Shown piece after piece: positions 21,030 through 23,252 of a DNA stretch of 23,252 bases (its first letter is position 1; every line of letters begins with the position of its first letter). Made by a program: the position numbers and the translations under genes. The notes under the pieces were generated by a model, which was given only the letters and a program-made list of their open reading frames with translations, ran no database searches and had not been told where the DNA came from. Source of the DNA: CAYWXK01 sp964462515 (GTDB lineage Bacteria > Planctomycetota > Phycisphaerae > Sedimentisphaerales > Anaerobacaceae); NCBI GenBank assembly GCA_964462515.1, contig CAYWXK010000053.1:1-23252 (forward strand), in the 5' to 3' direction.

Positions 21030-23252
21030 CTACGGCTTTAATACATCTGTGGAATGCAGATAAGCATCTTCCAAGCCGGCTTTAACTCCCTCAGGAAGAC
21101 TGGGTCCTTCTATCTGCTCAGCTCCATAAGCTATCAGGTCAAAAGTCATTGGTGGCCACACCAAAACAGGTTTTGTCCACTCGGGGCCAAAAACTATGAG
21201 GTCAAAAGCTATCGGCGGCTGTGCCATCACCGGCATAGTCCATGTAAGGACCCAAGCATCCGGCCTGCCGCCCCGCAATACATAATCATCGCCAGTAAAC
21301 CAGAGTGGATTTACACCGCTGTCAAACTCATCAACATAGGGTAGCGTCCCCCAATCACCGGCCTCGTTCAACGTTTCAGTGATTCTCGAACATAGCTCTA
21401 ATCTATTCGTTGGGTCGAAACCCGAACCTTCAAACTTAGTGCCTAATGTTACCGTGTCGTACGCATCTATAACCATCGTTCTACCATTGGCAATCGTAAC
21501 ATCAGAATCAACATCCACGTTTCCTCCTGTGCCGGCCAAGTAAATGGCCAAATCAAACGGAACACCAGGATCCATACCCCACCTTGGCTCATCCAGGAAA
21601 TCGATGCTCGCACGGTCGTCCGTATCAGGCGGCAGCCCTATTGTACCATCGTATGTGCCATTATCTGTAATCGTCATAGTGTCAGTCGTAACCAAATCTG
21701 CTCCAGCACGAACACTGATGATGTCCGTCGCCTCGATAGACCCATCGGTTAATAGGATGCCTTCAGTAGCATTTATCCATATACCGCCATCATCCGTTGT
21801 AGCAGTGTTCACGGTCAAATCCCCGCCTCCATCCTGATTGAAAAGTATATCTCCTGAGCCGGTAGTCAAGGACGTTACTGTTACATCCGAGGCATTTGTA
21901 TTGTGAATATCTACGTCTCCATCGGTCGTATCTGCACTTATTTCAGTTACGGCAGTTTCTATATCGTCGCTGGCGCCTATTCCCGTCCCTGCAGTAAGCA
22001 CTGCACTTTTACCCGTGATATTGGCCGCCTCACCCGTCAGATTGTCGATGATGGCGCCGGTGTTATCAGAAAGACCTGTTGCCACACCATCATAGTCCGC
22101 CGTAACAATTACATCGCCGGCTGTTCCGTCGGTGTTGCTGTTGGCATTGACTACGCTCAACCACACGCTGCCAGGGGCACGAAGAGTTATATCGCCATCG
22201 ACTGACTGAATTATCGAGCCATCCACCATCGCTATGATGCCTGCGTTCGTGCCATTGGCTGGCGTGCCATCGTTGAAATTGGTCCCTGCCATCCCAAGAA
22301 CAGCTCCACTACCGGCAGCGCTGATTGTCACCAAACCGTCCACATTGATGCTATCGCCGGCATAAAGATTGATGTTGCCGTTGCCACCCGTCGCCGTCAC
22401 ATTGGCACTTATGATCAGGTCATCCGTAGCCGCAGTCCCCTCAGCAGCAAGAGTAATGTTGCCGCCATCGTTATTAACAACCGGGTCGCCTGCCGATACC
22501 GTCAATGGACTGGTCGCACGAATCGTGATATGGTCAACGCCGCTATTAGGCAAAACAACCGCATCCGTGATAGTTACCCCCGACAGACCATTGAAGCTGT
22601 TGATAGTCAAACCTCCGCCGATATCCTGAATATGGATGTCGCCCGACTCGGTGACCGCAGCCAACGTATTGATAGCTGTGTCTATATCATCAGTGTCCGG
22701 CGCCTCACCTTCGCCAATACCGCTGCCGGCCCGCAATGCCGCCTGGTCGCCCGTGATATTGGCCGCCTCACCCGTCAGATTGTCGATGATGGCGCCGGTG
22801 TTATCAGAAAGACCTGTTGCCACACCATCATAGTCCGCCGTAACAATTACATCGCCGGCTGTTCCGTCGGTGTTGCTGTTGGCATTGACTACGCTCAACC
22901 ACACGCTGCCAGGGGCACGAAGAGTTATATCGCCATCGACTGACCAAATTCTCGAACCATTCTGCATCAGTATGTCGCCCGCTGCCGTCCCATTGACCGG
23001 CGAGTTATCGTTGAAATTGGTCCCAGCCATCCCGAGAACGTCCCCGGTACCTGCTGCGCTGACCGTCACCAATGCGTCCACCTCGATGGTATCACCGGCA
23101 TACAAATTGATGTTGCCGCTGCCGCCAGTAGCCGTAACATTGGCATTGATAGTCAGGTCATCCGCAGCCGCAGTCCCCTCGGCTGCCAGAGTAATGCTGC
23201 CGCCATCGTTATTAACAACCGGATTGCCCACCCATACCGTCAACGGACTGGC
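21030..23252 (-). CDS. Adhesin-like repeat protein, C-terminal part
   Basis: The frame is open to the right edge of the window, so 740 residues of a longer protein are visible. It is rich in Gly, Asp, Asn, Thr and Val, without Cys-rich or enzyme motifs, and has the beta-strand pattern of filamentous haemagglutinin-like surface proteins (SGDIHIQDIGGGLTI, GNINLYAGDSINVDGLVTISA). A 738-bp unit (246 residues) is present twice; a 195-bp stretch is identical between the copies. A less regular region follows, then a C terminus with the tandem pair PPIAFDLIVFGPE and PPMTFDLIAYGAE. No autotransporter barrel, LPxTG, PEP-CTERM or other recognised sorting signal is visible at the end. It is probably secreted or on the cell surface. 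An ATG at 23243 is internal, since the homologous position in the next unit is mid-domain. Confidence 0.8.
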   Translation of the reverse strand, partial: ASPLTVWVGNPVVNNDGGSITLAAEGTAAADDLTINANVTATGGSGNINLYAGDTIEVDALVTVSAAGTGDVLGMAGTNFNDNSPVNGTAAGDILMQNGSRIWSVDGDITLRAPGSVWLSVVNANSNTDGTAGDVIVTADYDGVATGLSDNTGAIIDNLTGEAANITGDQAALRAGSGIGEGEAPDTDDIDTAINTLAAVTESGDIHIQDIGGGLTINSFNGLSGVTITDAVVLPNSGVDHITIRATSPLTVSAGDPVVNNDGGNITLAAEGTAATDDLIISANVTATGGNGNINLYAGDSINVDGLVTISAAGSGAVLGMAGTNFNDGTPANGTNAGIIAMVDGSIIQSVDGDITLRAPGSVWLSVVNANSNTDGTAGDVIVTADYDGVATGLSDNTGAIIDNLTGEAANITGKSAVLTAGTGIGASDDIETAVTEISADTTDGDVDIHNTNASDVTVTSLTTGSGDILFNQDGGGDLTVNTATTDDGGIWINATEGILLTDGSIEATDIISVRAGADLVTTDTMTITDNGTYDGTIGLPPDTDDRASIDFLDEPRWGMDPGVPFDLAIYLAGTGGNVDVDSDVTIANGRTMVIDAYDTVTLGTKFEGSGFDPTNRLELCSRITETLNEAGDWGTLPYVDEFDSGVNPLWFTGDDYVLRGGRPDAWVLTWTMPVMAQPPIAFDLIVFGPEWTKPVLVWPPMTFDLIAYGAEQIEGPSLPEGVKAGLEDAYLHSTDVLKP
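22012..22206 (-). repeat. 195-bp identical repeat, copy A
   Basis: Read by eye, this stretch is base-for-base identical to 22750-22944. It encodes the ITLRAPGSVWLSVVNANSNT to NLTGEAANITG region of the adhesin repeat. Flanking parts of the 738-bp unit are similar but diverged. Confidence 0.9.
22750..22944 (-). repeat. 195-bp identical repeat, copy B
   Basis: This is the partner of 22012-22206 at an offset of exactly 738 bases, so the reading frame is kept. Identity limited to part of the unit points to recent duplication or gene conversion. Confidence 0.9.

Noticed and set aside
22530..22943. A plus-strand frame antisense to the adhesin repeats, with a twin at 21903-22205
   Set aside because: The two share sequence only because the underlying repeat is identical; the minus-strand frame has clear protein character.

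Overview
The window looks like a piece of a Planctomycetota chromosome, most plausibly from the Phycisphaerae. This is inferred from gene content, not from a database match. The supporting signs are: a 16S rRNA whose 3' end runs straight into a strong terminator with no 23S gene behind it (unlinked rRNA genes are common in this phylum); two Tat-exported formylglycine-type sulfatases; a FlgI-like lipoprotein with HEAT-like repeats; a Tat-exported sugar isomerase-like protein; a very repetitive surface-type protein; and several dispersed palindromic intergenic repeats.

Left part (1-5390), accessory. It begins with the last bases of 16S rRNA and its terminator. A complete IS1634-like element follows (about 199-2213) with 16-bp perfect terminal repeats and a candidate 4-bp target duplication. 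Next is a compact restriction-modification operon with its own promoter: a single-HKD phospholipase-D-fold nuclease resembling BfiI, broken by a one-base frameshift in a T run, and directly abutting it a beta-class SPPY DNA methyltransferase with a long extra C-terminal region. An AT-rich gap of about 640 bases follows, with tandem 10-mers, helically phased A-tracts and a pyrimidine-rich stretch.

Middle part (5390-17771), core and metabolic genes all on the plus strand: the FlgI/HEAT lipoprotein, the chromosome-condensation ATPase SMC, a zinc-ribbon membrane protein, an M16 peptidase pair (one subunit with the zinc site missing, one intact), two sulfatases one base apart, and a small charged hypothetical protein.

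Right part (17772-23252), mixed. tRNA-Ser(GCU) is followed 126 bp later by an exact copy of its last bases. Between the copies are several strong hairpins, which makes this the most unusual structure in the window. Then come a Tat-exported TIM-barrel isomerase-like protein, a small membrane protein, a reverse-strand ferritin-like protein that lacks one expected iron ligand, the remains of an insertion sequence 5' end, and on the minus strand the C-terminal 740 residues of a large adhesin-like protein built from 246-residue repeats.

Functionally, the sulfatases and the isomerase-like protein suit use of sulfated polysaccharides outside the cytoplasm. The IS, the restriction-modification pair, the tRNA-linked block and the IS remnant are accessory insertions. 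All family calls come from motifs read by eye.
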